Source: Lactococcus garvieae (lineage in GTDB: Bacteria > Bacillota > Bacilli > Lactobacillales > Streptococcaceae). Taken from it: a DNA stretch of 64,000 nt. Shown here one piece after another: positions 6,948 through 14,891 of this stretch. Where the stretch lies: the NCBI RefSeq assembly GCF_016758115.1, contig NZ_WIVG01000004.1, forward strand, positions 22,374 through 86,373. Direction: 5' to 3'. Positions within the stretch are counted from its first letter, which is position 1; each line of letters opens with the position of its first letter. The position numbers and the translations under genes are program-made. Under the pieces are notes generated by a model that ran no database searches, was not told where the DNA came from, and saw only the letters and a list, made by a program, of their open reading frames with translations.

Positions 6948-6976
6948 ATTGTACAAGAACTTATAGTTTTTGTCAA
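6948..6976 (-). promoter_or_regulatory. Leftward promoter for repressor–immA
   Basis: Minus-strand TTGACA (6971–6976), 17-bp spacer, TACAAT (6948–6953). The spacer contains the second palindrome AACTTATAGTT (6958–6968), which shares its core with operator 1. The transcript would have a leader of about 190 nt before the repressor. Confidence 0.62.
6958..6968. promoter_or_regulatory. Operator 2 (candidate repressor site)
   Basis: AACTTATAGTT, the same core as operator 1, lying between the -35 and -10 of the leftward promoter, so binding would block repressor transcription. Confidence 0.6.
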
Positions 6977-7018
6977 ATATAAACATAAAACACTAACTTT
7001 TTCTTATACAAAAGTATA

Positions 7019-7126
7019 TACCAAATTAGCGAACAAACATAGCAACACCTAGTACGGCGGACGGAACGATGTTGCGACTGTAGGTACACGGCGTATTCAC
7101 CTCGACGTAAGTAGTGAGTTTGGTAA
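7019..7126. other. GC-rich, potentially structured non-coding segment
   Basis: This block is clearly richer in GC than its AT-rich surroundings and has no ORF. Its ends pair (TACCAAA with TTTGGTA), and GCAACA/TGTTGC and AGGT/ACCT form internal stems. It may be a structured RNA or a protein-binding region. I cannot assign an RNA family, a confident promoter or its strand. Confidence 0.4.
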
Positions 7127-7160
7127 ATAAAAAAGCCCTAGTGGGGGCGGAAATAAGATA
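7127..7160 (-). terminator. Terminator after the 7165–7821 gene
   Basis: On the minus strand GCCC-CCACTA-GGGC is followed by TTTTTTA, just beyond the stop codon of the unknown gene. Confidence 0.6.
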
Positions 7161-7164
7161 GCAG

Positions 7165-7821
7165 TTATTTCGTCTGAGAAATTCTACGATGTATTTCTAG
7201 GTAAAGGCTAGTTACCACATTTTGAGCGGTAGGAACACCATATGTTATAGCAAGGGAAAAGAACACACTACACAAGGAGGAAAACATGATTTCAAAAACA
7301 AGTTTACCTAATTCTTCTGGATCTTTAATAGGAGCGAAAAAACCATGAGAGAATTTTTTACCGTAATTAGTAGCCTGTTTGAGCAAGTTATTACTTACTT
7401 CGCTTATTTCATCGCTTTCTATATCATTGGAAGTTTTTTCTTCCATATTGTTTGGAAAGTCAGAAATGGAATCATCTTCGCTTTTTTCCCAAGCGCTAAG
7501 AGGAGCCTGATTGAAAAGAGTATCAGACGATACGAGATGGATATCACTAAGAAGATGGCTGATATTAGAAGTATTAGTAGAAAAATTGGTACTTTGAAAA
7601 ATTTGCTCTAGATTTTTGGATACTTGATTAACAGCAAAATTTTCTTTGTAGTATTTTCCCATACTAGGTATATTCTTATAGATTCTTGAACTTGCTATTA
7701 ATTTTGTATAGTCAATCCTATTAGCTACAGATTCCATATTTTTTATTACTTTACCAGCTAAACCAAAGTTGTGTTCGAAATTTTTGTCGTTAAAAGGCGA
7801 CACTAAATAATCTTTATTCAT
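7165..7821 (-). CDS. Unknown protein with one C-terminal membrane segment
   Basis: 218 aa with a strong ribosome-binding site (AGGAGG) seven bases before the ATG. I recognise no family. The first 150 residues are polar, asparagine- and serine-rich, and partly acidic (KSEDDSISDF, SNDIESDEISE). A hydrophobic segment (LVFEIMFSSLCSVFFSLAI) lies near residues 175–195. It sits between the repressor and the Cro-like gene with its own terminator and reads leftward, an insertion typical of a gene expressed in the lysogen. A phage-exclusion or host-modifying role is possible but unsupported by motifs. Confidence 0.7.
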   Translation of the reverse strand: MNKDYLVSPFNDKNFEHNFGLAGKVIKNMESVANRIDYTKLIASSRIYKNIPSMGKYYKENFAVNQVSKNLEQIFQSTNFSTNTSNISHLLSDIHLVSSDTLFNQAPLSAWEKSEDDSISDFPNNMEEKTSNDIESDEISEVSNNLLKQATNYGKKFSHGFFAPIKDPEELGKLVFEIMFSSLCSVFFSLAITYGVPTAQNVVTSLYLEIHRRISQTK

Positions 7822-7879
7822 AAAACCTCCTATATAATTTTAGTTTGGTCGCTTACATTATATCACGGAGTTATGAAAC

Positions 7880-7947
7880 GTGGCACTAGCCACAGGGAAG
7901 ACTGGCGAAGAGGTTCGATTCCTCAACTTCCCATACTGCGAAAGCAG
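7880..7947 (+). ncRNA. Structured leader with tRNA acceptor/T-arm mimic
   Basis: Three consecutive helices precede the Cro-like gene. GTGGC-ACTA-GCCAC is at 7880–7893. A minimal tRNA-like unit at 7895–7933 has acceptor GGGAAG/CTTCCC, T-stem GAGG/CCTC and a consensus T-loop TTCGATT, with A at the discriminator position. A GNRA hairpin, CTGC-GAAA-GCAG, is at 7936–7947. Spacing follows tRNA numbering (7 + 5 + 7), with A·A mismatches at both inner junctions; D and anticodon arms are replaced by 7 nt. Acceptor/T-arm minihelices are known RNase P substrates, so processing of the leader is one possible role. Confidence 0.55.
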
Positions 7948-7974
7948 AATAAATTTCTTGAAAGGAGTAGTCAC

Positions 7975-8166
7975 ATGCCAACAAGTGATAATGGATTAAA
8001 ACTTGTTAATTCATTTATTGAAGAAACAGGAATTGAAAAGATGAGTTTAGCAGCCAAATATGGAATTGCTAAAAACGTCATGATTGATATCTTGTCAGGA
8101 CGTTTACAAACACCCAAAGCTCATCAAATTATTTTGAAAATAATTGATGATTTCAAACTTCGTTAG
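7975..8166 (+). CDS. Small HTH protein, Cro-like
   Basis: 63 aa, starting at the ATG after AAAGGAG. The central segment (MSLAAKYGIAKNVMIDILSGR) looks like a compact helix-turn-helix. Its position as the first rightward gene after the lysogeny arm is that of cro. The longer in-frame reading from 7873 would run through the structured leader and was rejected. Confidence 0.6.
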   Translation: MPTSDNGLKLVNSFIEETGIEKMSLAAKYGIAKNVMIDILSGRLQTPKAHQIILKIIDDFKLR

Positions 8167-8178
8167 AAAGGAAACAAA

Positions 8179-8370
8179 ATGGAAGCCAAAAAACTAGAAT
8201 TCGAGGTTCGAGCACCTGGTAGTGATATGCGAACTACTGTCAAAGTAGATGGATATAATTACCAAGCCATTGACAAAATTTGTAAGCAGACAAACATTAC
8301 ACTGTTTGAAGTTACAAATCGGTTGCTTGAGTTTGCTCTTAAGCATGTAGAAATTACTGACAAGCAGTAA
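8179..8370 (+). CDS. Small early protein, unknown
   Basis: 63 aa, GAAAGGA ahead of the ATG. The first half is predicted beta (KLEFEVRAPG, TTVKVDGYNY) and the second helical (IDKICKQTNITLFEVTNRLLEFALKH), resembling a small DNA- or protein-binding fold without a recognised family. Confidence 0.6.
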   Translation: MEAKKLEFEVRAPGSDMRTTVKVDGYNYQAIDKICKQTNITLFEVTNRLLEFALKHVEITDKQ

Positions 8371-8381
8371 AAGGGGGTTAT

Positions 8382-8630
8382 ATGGCACTAAATTTAGCCG
8401 ATGAAAATTGGCTAACAAAAGCAGAGTTTAAAAAGAGATTTGGTATGAATGGTAAACCTATGAGCGAGGGAACTTATCAGTCTAGAATGAGGAAAATGAC
8501 TGCTGGAGATTCTGAGTTTAAGAATGGTTATGCCAAAGTCAACAACAGAGAGGTGTATATCAACGCAGAAGTATATAACGCTTGGCGAAGTGCTGAGGCC
8601 GAGAAAAATATATTTTGGGTTGATTACTAG
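8382..8630 (+). CDS. Small early protein, possibly DNA-binding/excisionase-like
   Basis: 82 aa with AAAGGGGG before the ATG. The beginning (NWLTKAEFKKRFGM) and the later NNREVYINAEVYNAW resemble the winged-helix pattern of phage excisionase-like or MerR-like small proteins, in which a helix is followed by a recognition segment and a tyrosine-rich strand. No other excisionase candidate was seen in the prophage. The assignment is tentative. Confidence 0.5.
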   Translation: MALNLADENWLTKAEFKKRFGMNGKPMSEGTYQSRMRKMTAGDSEFKNGYAKVNNREVYINAEVYNAWRSAEAEKNIFWVDY

Positions 8631-8646
8631 AAACAGGGGAATATAA

Positions 8647-8844
8647 ATGTACAAAAGAAAATTTTATGCAGTACTTACTGCCAAACGCAAACAACTTGAT
8701 CCAAAGACAAAGAAAGCTGTGACTGTAAATAAAGATTTCATCGTAGACTTGTTTCAACCTATGAGAATCAATGCATACAACGAAGCTAAAGCAATTGCTA
8801 AGCGTTCAAAAATGAAACTTTCTGGAATCTATCTCTATAAGTAA
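8647..8844 (+). CDS. Small basic early protein, unknown
   Basis: 65 aa, strongly basic, with CAGGGGAA ahead of the start. It has a beta hairpin-like N-terminus, a helix (NAYNEAKAIAKRSK) and a final strand. No family recognised; it belongs to the closely packed early operon. Confidence 0.55.
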   Translation: MYKRKFYAVLTAKRKQLDPKTKKAVTVNKDFIVDLFQPMRINAYNEAKAIAKRSKMKLSGIYLYK

Positions 8845-8856
8845 AAGGAGTAGAAA

Positions 8857-9063
8857 ATGTCTTATAAAAATAATCAATCTTTATGGCTTAAAAAGCAACA
8901 AATGGAAATCCAAGCACTAATGATGGAAAACCGTAAATTACGTAATGAAAACCGTAACTTGAAGATAGAGTTATCTTCAAGAGAAACAATGGCTGAGGAA
9001 GGGCGATTGAGTTCTCGATTTCATGGTTTTACATCAATAGTCCAAGAAGCGAGGATGAGATAG
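8857..9063 (+). CDS. Small coiled-coil early protein
   Basis: 68 aa with AAAGGAG before the ATG. The middle (KQQMEIQALMMENRKLRNEN and following) is a short charged coiled coil. No known family; the next gene begins after a hairpin-bearing gap. Confidence 0.55.
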   Translation: MSYKNNQSLWLKKQQMEIQALMMENRKLRNENRNLKIELSSRETMAEEGRLSSRFHGFTSIVQEARMR

Positions 9064-9072
9064 TGAGTGTAA

Positions 9073-9105
9073 AAAAACAAAAAACTCCTAGCGGCAACTA
9101 GGAGT
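9073..9105 (-). terminator. Leftward-facing hairpin in the early operon
   Basis: ACTCCTAG-CGGCAA-CTAGGAGT (9084–9105) is preceded on the plus strand by a long A-tract, so the U-run exists only for leftward transcripts. It may stop antisense RNA, or simply mark the mRNA segment. Confidence 0.5.
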
Positions 9106-9160
9106 AAAGTAGAAACCTTGGAGGGAATCTACTCTGATTGTACCATAATTCGGAGGAAAC

Positions 9161-9517
9161 ATGAAGATTGAAAATATTCAAGAGTACTTGCAAAATGGGG
9201 GGGCTCCAATTGTCGAAGAATATAGGGGATATAAAATTTGTGCTTTACCTCATGCTAGGGAATTAAGTCCCAATTATTATCGAAAAATATTGGGAGATGT
9301 TCCGATTATTCACGGAACTGCAAACGGTTATATTGAAATCCCAGAGTGGGAAGGTAAATTTTATGAAGATATACCTGAGGGAGTTCATGGAGGTTGGACT
9401 TTTTCATCTGGCTGTTTGTTTGGTTTTGACACCTTACATGCACATAGCAAGCCATATATGGATGAACAGTGGGTATTAAAACATCTTAAAGAATATATTG
9501 ATGAGGTTCTGACATGA
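9161..9517 (+). CDS. Hypothetical early protein
   Basis: 118 aa; GGAGGAA precedes the ATG. It is rich in aromatic and glycine residues (EYRGYKICALPHARE, GVHGGWTFSSGCLFGFD), suggesting a compact alpha/beta fold, but no family is recognised. The stop overlaps the start of the SbcC-like ATPase (ATGA), so it probably belongs to the replication operon. Confidence 0.65.
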   Translation: MKIENIQEYLQNGGAPIVEEYRGYKICALPHARELSPNYYRKILGDVPIIHGTANGYIEIPEWEGKFYEDIPEGVHGGWTFSSGCLFGFDTLHAHSKPYMDEQWVLKHLKEYIDEVLT

Positions 9518-10794
9518 TAAAAATAAACAAACTTGAAATTGAAAATGTAAAACGGGTTAAAGCAGTAAAGCTTGAACCTACGAAAAATGGCTTAACAGTC
9601 ATCGGTGGGCGTAATGGACAAGGCAAGACATCCATCCTTGATTCTATTGCTTGGGCATTGGGAGGAAATAAATTCAAGCCTAGTCAACCTCATCGTGAAG
9701 GAAGTGTTCTTCCACCTCGTTTGCACATTACGATGAGCAATGGATTAGAAGTTCGTAGGGACGGAAAAAATAGCGATTTAAAAGTTATTGATCCAAGTGG
9801 AAATAAAGCTGGACAACAGTTGCTTAATGAATTTGTTGAAGAGTTGGCCATAAATTTGCCTAAATTCATGCAGTCATCGAGTTCGGAAAAAGCTAAAACT
9901 CTATTACAGATTATCGGGGTAGGTGAACAATTACTTGCTTTAGAGCAAAAAGAAAAAGAACTCTATAATGAGCGGCATATGATTGGACAAATTGCTGACC
10001 AAAAAAAGAAGTTTGCAGAAGAACAAACGTATTATCCAGAGGCTCCTCATGAGCTTGTCAGTGCTTCGGAACTCATTAAGCAACAACAAACTATACTTGA
10101 AAAAAATGCTGAAAATGGGCGAATTAGAGCCCAGAGAGATAGCCTAAAACAACGACAAGCAGAACTTGATTCGGAAATAGCTCGACTGATTGAAGAAAAA
10201 GCTAAAGTTGACCAACAGCTTGTAATTGCTGAAAAATCAGCACTAGATTTACATGATGAGTCAACAGAAGAGTTAGAGCGCAATATTGAGCAGGTGGATG
10301 AAATCAATCGCAAGGTTCGAGCCAATCTGGATAAAGATAAGGCGTTTGAGGATGCGCAGGAGTATAAAAATCAGTATCTAGAACTCAACGAAGCTATTGA
10401 AAATATTCGTAAAGATAAAAGAAAATTGCTTGATGATGCGGATCTTCCTTTGCCTGGACTATCCGTTTCTGATGGAGAGCTGCTTTATAAAGGACAGCGC
10501 TGGGATAATATGTCAGGGGCTGAACAGCTCAAAGTTTCTACGGCTATCGTGCGTAAGCTAAAGCCTGAATGTGGTTTCATTCTAATCGACAAACTGGAGC
10601 AGATGGACCTTGAGACATTAGAGGAGTTTGGAAAATGGTTAGAACAAGAACAACTCCAAGCTATTGCAACACGAGTTTCAACAGGTGATGAGTGTTCCAT
10701 TATTATCTCTGACGGTTATAGTGAGGAGAGGGTACAGGTAACAAGTGCCTCTTCTCGTCCAGCCAATCCAGAGGCACCCAAATATCAATTTTGA
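9514..10794 (+). CDS. SbcC/SMC-like AAA ATPase
   Basis: 426 aa. The Walker A GGRNGQGKTS is at residues 31–40, a long charged coiled-coil region spans about 140–300, then a signature-like MSGAEQ and a Walker B region GFILIDKLEQMD follow. This is the layout of RecF/SbcC-type ATPases but with a short coil, as in small phage ATPases of recombination modules. The usual Walker B Asp-Glu pair reads Asp-Lys here. The neighbouring Sak4-like and DUF669 genes support a role in phage DNA recombination or replication. Confidence 0.82.
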   Translation: MIKINKLEIENVKRVKAVKLEPTKNGLTVIGGRNGQGKTSILDSIAWALGGNKFKPSQPHREGSVLPPRLHITMSNGLEVRRDGKNSDLKVIDPSGNKAGQQLLNEFVEELAINLPKFMQSSSSEKAKTLLQIIGVGEQLLALEQKEKELYNERHMIGQIADQKKKFAEEQTYYPEAPHELVSASELIKQQQTILEKNAENGRIRAQRDSLKQRQAELDSEIARLIEEKAKVDQQLVIAEKSALDLHDESTEELERNIEQVDEINRKVRANLDKDKAFEDAQEYKNQYLELNEAIENIRKDKRKLLDDADLPLPGLSVSDGELLYKGQRWDNMSGAEQLKVSTAIVRKLKPECGFILIDKLEQMDLETLEEFGKWLEQEQLQAIATRVSTGDECSIIISDGYSEERVQVTSASSRPANPEAPKYQF

Positions 10795-10803
10795 GGCATA
10801 GCC

Positions 10804-11439
10804 ATGGAAATAAGACAGATACCTGATTATCCTAATTATGGTGTGACGAAAGACGGTCGTGTCTGGTCCTATACTAGAAATAGATTTATGTACTGTTACT
10901 CTCGTAAAACTGGCTCAGTCATTTTCTTAAGTTATGAGGGTGTGAAATTCATGAAACAAGTTCGGAGGTTAGTTTTTGAAACTTTCAAAGGATATTCTCC
11001 AGAAATTGTGACCCACAAAGATGGAAATGTTCTAAATAACAAGCTTGAAAATTTAGTGGGCATGTCGAGAACAGAGTTAAACCAGATAATTTTGAAGAAA
11101 CCTAAGAAAATTAGAGCAATCTGTAGAGTTGAAATTGCTACAGGGAAATTAAGTACTATTGAGGTTCGTAAAAAAGATAAATCTTACGCAAGAATTCATC
11201 AAGCAGTTCGGAGAAAAAGTATCACAAGTGGTGGATGTTTCTATTATTATCCTGATGAAAAAGATGAATTGATTGCTGAAATTAAAGCACGTATCTATTC
11301 AAATGAACTTTCTTTAAACAATATATTGTTGTGGGACAAATATAATCCATTTATTCCAGTAGTCAAAAAACATATAAAAAAGCACAAAAAATATTTAGAA
11401 ATTTTAGAAAGGATAGAGGATCATAACTATGAGTTTTAA
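10804..11439 (+). CDS. HNH homing endonuclease with NUMOD4 motif
   Basis: 211 aa. The N-terminus (IPDYPNYGVTKDGRVWS) is a NUMOD4-type segment and residues around 75–100 (THKDGNVLNNKLENL) form an HNH_3 nuclease core. Such free-standing nucleases spread by cutting alleles that lack them. Its start has only a weak ribosome-binding site and its end overlaps the next gene by 11 nt. It separates two recombination genes, fitting insertion by homing. Confidence 0.83.
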   Translation: MEIRQIPDYPNYGVTKDGRVWSYTRNRFMYCYSRKTGSVIFLSYEGVKFMKQVRRLVFETFKGYSPEIVTHKDGNVLNNKLENLVGMSRTELNQIILKKPKKIRAICRVEIATGKLSTIEVRKKDKSYARIHQAVRRKSITSGGCFYYYPDEKDELIAEIKARIYSNELSLNNILLWDKYNPFIPVVKKHIKKHKKYLEILERIEDHNYEF

Positions 11440-12424
11440 CATTTCAAGCGGTCCAACTGCTATCGCTCAAAAAGTAGTTTTATATGGAGTAGAGGGGATT
11501 GGGAAATCAACTCTTGCTTCACAGTTTCCTTCACCAGTGTTTATTGATACTGAAGGATCAACCTCAAATATGGATGTCAAACGCTTAGACAAACCACAAA
11601 GTTGGCAGATGTTGCTGGATGAAGTAAAGTACATCAAGCATAGTAAGGTATGTGAAACCTTAGTCATTGATACGGCAGATTGGGCGGAAACATTGGCTAA
11701 TCAAGCAGTATGTGCTCGAAATAACATCAGTTCTATTGAAGATTTGGGCTATGGTAAAGGATATACCATGGTAAAAGAAGAATTTGGTAAATTACTCAAT
11801 TTACTTTCTGAGTTGACAGAACAAGGAATAAATGTGGTAGTTACAGCTCATGCAGATATTAAAAAGTTTGAAAAGCCAGATGAAATGGGGGCATTTGATC
11901 GCTACCAGCTTAAACTTTCTAAGCAGTGTGCGCCATTGTTAAAAGAATGGGCGGACATGGTGCTATTTGCTAACTATGAAACCACGATTGTTACAGATAG
12001 TAAAACAAAATCCAAAAAAGCTACCGGTGGGAAACGTGTAATGTTCACAACGCATCACCCAGCTTGGGATGCTAAAAATCGGCATAACCTACCAGAGAAG
12101 TTGCCGCTTGAGTATGAAGCAATTGCGCATATTTTCCAAAAAGAAAAGCCAACCCAAGTTGTTGATAAGATTTCACAAGTACCGCAAGATAATCCATTTA
12201 CTCGTGAGCCGCTGGCAATTGATTCTGCTATCCCCCAAGAACTTGCACAGCTTATGCAAACAAATGGAGTCACTGAGGAAGAAATTCGTAGTCTTGTAGC
12301 TGAGAAAGGATTCAAGCCCTATGAAATGTTAATTCGAGACTATCCGGATGATTTAATTCAAGGTGGCTTAATTGCACAATGGGACAAAATTTTTGCGGAA
12401 ATTAAATCTAAAAGAACTTACTAA
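11429..12424 (+). CDS. Sak4-like RecA-fold ATPase
   Basis: 331 aa, beginning with a RecA-fold core. Walker A GVEGIGKST is near residues 20–28, followed by FIDTEGST, and a Walker B-like strand is seen in ETLVIDTADWAE. This matches the AAA_24/Sak4 group of phage ATPases that promote single-strand annealing with a partner SSB. The C-terminal 80 residues are extra and probably helical. A DUF669 protein, frequent partner of this group, follows. Confidence 0.83.
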   Translation: MSFNISSGPTAIAQKVVLYGVEGIGKSTLASQFPSPVFIDTEGSTSNMDVKRLDKPQSWQMLLDEVKYIKHSKVCETLVIDTADWAETLANQAVCARNNISSIEDLGYGKGYTMVKEEFGKLLNLLSELTEQGINVVVTAHADIKKFEKPDEMGAFDRYQLKLSKQCAPLLKEWADMVLFANYETTIVTDSKTKSKKATGGKRVMFTTHHPAWDAKNRHNLPEKLPLEYEAIAHIFQKEKPTQVVDKISQVPQDNPFTREPLAIDSAIPQELAQLMQTNGVTEEEIRSLVAEKGFKPYEMLIRDYPDDLIQGGLIAQWDKIFAEIKSKRTY

Positions 12425-12444
12425 ACCAAAAGGAGGATATAAAA

Positions 12445-13029
12445 ATGAATAATGATATGGAAATTCTAGACTGGGATGATGAAGTAGAAGAAGGCAGTCC
12501 TTTCGTTTTGTTACCGGAGGGAGAGTATCCTTTTGTAATCACTAATTTAGAAAAAGGTATTTATGAAAAGCCAGCAAACCGTGAAAGTAAGGTGCCAGCT
12601 AATGCCCCTATGGCAACAGTAACGTTTGAAATAGCGGCTCCAACTGGTGAGACGATAACTTTGACAGAAAAATTTTATCTTTATAAAAAGATGCAATGGA
12701 AGATTAATCAGTTCTTTACTTCTATTGGTGCACCTAAAAATGCAGAAGGTAAAGTAAAAATGAATTGGGGGAGTGTCCTCGGTGCTCGCGGCAAGGTGAA
12801 AATTATTGTTGAAAACTATACGAACCGTTCGGGTAAGGATGCCCAAACTAACCGAATCGACAGTTTCCTTGAACCAGAAACACCCAATTATCAAAACACA
12901 GCGCCACAACAAAGCTACCAACAACCACCAATGCAACAAGCTACTTCAGGTATGCAACAGCCACAGCCGAATGTTACACCGTTTCCAGATAATACTGGTG
13001 CACCGCAACAAGGCACGTATAACTTTTAA
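12445..13029 (+). CDS. DUF669 protein (possible ssDNA-binding partner)
   Basis: 194 aa with GGAGGAT before the start. The N-terminal 130 residues (LPEGEYPFVITNLEKG, AAPTGETITLTEKFYLY, WKINQFFTSIGA) match DUF669, and the last 60 residues are a glutamine- and proline-rich tail ending in TYNF. An ordered domain followed by a flexible acidic or aromatic tip resembles single-strand DNA-binding proteins. The family function is not proven. Confidence 0.8.
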   Translation: MNNDMEILDWDDEVEEGSPFVLLPEGEYPFVITNLEKGIYEKPANRESKVPANAPMATVTFEIAAPTGETITLTEKFYLYKKMQWKINQFFTSIGAPKNAEGKVKMNWGSVLGARGKVKIIVENYTNRSGKDAQTNRIDSFLEPETPNYQNTAPQQSYQQPPMQQATSGMQQPQPNVTPFPDNTGAPQQGTYNF

Positions 13030-13040
13030 GGAGGCTTGAA

Positions 13041-13271
13041 ATGTTCGTTGAAAAAACAATTACAGGTAAATTTACTTTTCAGTTTGAGCAAGCAACTAAA
13101 AATTTTATTCAATGGCTAATGGACAACAATAAAGATTTTTCCTACAAAATGAATTCCAATGCGGTTACTGTAAAGTTTACTGAAGATGAAGAGTTTGAAG
13201 CTGCATTCGCTATGCGAGATAAGCTTGATAATGAGGCTAACCCACAAATGCAGCTAGATTTGGAGGATTAG
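13041..13271 (+). CDS. Small acidic replication-module protein
   Basis: 76 aa, GGAGG ahead of the ATG, acidic C-terminus (MQLDLED). No family recognised. Its stop codon directly abuts the helicase start, indicating tight coupling. Confidence 0.6.
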   Translation: MFVEKTITGKFTFQFEQATKNFIQWLMDNNKDFSYKMNSNAVTVKFTEDEEFEAAFAMRDKLDNEANPQMQLDLED

Positions 13272-14867
13272 ATGGAATTACGTCCATATCAAAAAGAAGC
13301 CAATCAAAAAATTAAAGAAGAATGGGCGAGCGGCGTTAAGAAGACACTGCTCGTTCTTCCTACTGGGTTAGGAAAAACGGTCACCTTTTCTGATTTAACT
13401 AAAGACTTAGTCAAGAAAGGTGAGCGTGTGCTTATCATGGCACATCGTGGGGAGTTGTTAGACCAAGCAGCAGATAAGCTCTATAAGGTAACAGGACTAA
13501 GAGCAGCTGTTGAAAAGGCAGAACAGACAGCTAAAAATTCATTTTATAGTGTGACTGTAGGGAGTGTTCAAACTCTCATGCGTGAATCACGTTTAGAGCA
13601 ATTTCCTAAAGACTACTATGACACAATTATTGTCGATGAAGCACATCATGTCTTGGCTTCCAGTTATCAAAAAGTATTTTCTTATTTTGAGCAAGCAAAA
13701 GTTTTGGGAGTTACAGCAACAGCTGATCGAACGGATAAGAAAAATCTTGGAGAATTTTTTGAAACATTGGCCTATGAGTACACTTTGCCTGATGCAATTA
13801 AAAATAAATATTTAGCACCTATGAAGGCTCTGACTATACCGCTTAGAATCGATTTGTCGTCTGTCTCCATATCAGCCGGTGATTTTAAAGCCAGTGAAGT
13901 GGGCAGCGCTCTAGACCCTTATCTTTACCAGATAGCGGATGAAATGCTTAAACATTGTCGAAATAGAAAGACAGTTGTTTTCCTTCCATTAGTTGCGACT
14001 TCCAAAAAGTTTAGAGATATCCTTAACGAAAAAGGATTTAGAGCTGCAGAAGTCAACGGAGAATCAAAAGACCGTACAGAAATTCTCAAAGACTTTGACG
14101 ATGGCAAATACAATGTTTTGTGCAACTCAATGTTGCTTACTGAGGGTTGGGATTCACCAGAAGTGGACTGTGTGATTATGTTAAGACCAACGAAATCACG
14201 GCCTCTCTATGTGCAATGTATTGGACGTGGTCTTCGACTTGCGGAAGGAAAAGAAGATTGTTTAATATTGGATTTTCTTTGGCACACTGAACGTCATGAA
14301 CTGGTGCATCCGGCTCATTTAATTGCCAAAGATGAAGAAGTGGCCAAAAAGATGACCGACAAAATGGCCAAGCTGGAAGAAGAGGCAGAACCTATTCCAT
14401 TTGATTTGGAAGAAGTTGCAAAAATGGCAGAAAATGAAGTGATTCAAGACCGTGAAAATTCTCTAGCAGAAAAGTTAGCAGCGATGAAAAAACGAAAAAG
14501 AAAACTGGTTGATCCTCTTCAATTTGAAATGTCTATTCAATCTGAAGACTTGATTAACTATAGCCCATCGTTTGCTTGGGAAATGGCCCCAGCTTCTGAC
14601 AAACAAATTGCAGCTCTTGAAAAATTTGGAATTTTTCCGGAAGAAATCGAAAATGCGGGTAAAGCTAAGATACTACTGGATAAATTGAATAAACGGAGAG
14701 TGGCGGGATTAACAACACCGAAACAAATTCGTTTCTTGGAAAGTCGAGGCTTTTATCATGTGGGAACTTGGCAATTTGAAAATGCAAGTAGGTTAATTGA
14801 CAGAATTGCAGGGAATGGTTGGCGAATTCCGGCAGATATTAATCCAAGAGAGTTTGAGGGGATATAA
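13272..14867 (+). CDS. DEAD/DEAH-box helicase (superfamily 2)
   Basis: 531 aa. Visible motifs are RPYQKEA, Walker A PTGLGKT (30–36), MAHRGELLDQA (Ia), IIVDEAHH (II), TATADRTD (III) and QCIGRGLRL (VI): a complete ResIII-type SF2 helicase. The C-terminal 170 residues contain a segment with DKQIAALEKFGI and KQIRFLESRGF repeats found in phage helicases of this type. It would unwind DNA during phage replication. Confidence 0.9.
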   Translation: MELRPYQKEANQKIKEEWASGVKKTLLVLPTGLGKTVTFSDLTKDLVKKGERVLIMAHRGELLDQAADKLYKVTGLRAAVEKAEQTAKNSFYSVTVGSVQTLMRESRLEQFPKDYYDTIIVDEAHHVLASSYQKVFSYFEQAKVLGVTATADRTDKKNLGEFFETLAYEYTLPDAIKNKYLAPMKALTIPLRIDLSSVSISAGDFKASEVGSALDPYLYQIADEMLKHCRNRKTVVFLPLVATSKKFRDILNEKGFRAAEVNGESKDRTEILKDFDDGKYNVLCNSMLLTEGWDSPEVDCVIMLRPTKSRPLYVQCIGRGLRLAEGKEDCLILDFLWHTERHELVHPAHLIAKDEEVAKKMTDKMAKLEEEAEPIPFDLEEVAKMAENEVIQDRENSLAEKLAAMKKRKRKLVDPLQFEMSIQSEDLINYSPSFAWEMAPASDKQIAALEKFGIFPEEIENAGKAKILLDKLNKRRVAGLTTPKQIRFLESRGFYHVGTWQFENASRLIDRIAGNGWRIPADINPREFEGI

Positions 14868-14891
14868 AAAAGCCAGCCCATAGGCTAGCTT
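14864..14891 (-). terminator. Terminator of the RelE/RHH pair
   Basis: AAGCCAGCC-CATA-GGCTAGCTT, one mismatch. The U-run is on the minus strand, at the toxin stop codon. Confidence 0.6.

Noticed and set aside
7345..7611. 88-codon plus-strand frame opposite the 7165–7821 gene
   Set aside because: No ribosome-binding site; the opposite strand has a strong start site, terminator and plausible protein.
7895..7933. Full tRNA gene
   Set aside because: Only acceptor and T-arm are present; D and anticodon arms are missing, so it is listed as a tRNA-like leader element.
7873..7974. N-terminal extension of the Cro-like protein through the leader
   Set aside because: It would translate the tRNA-like region, while a good ribosome-binding site and ATG follow at 7964–7977.
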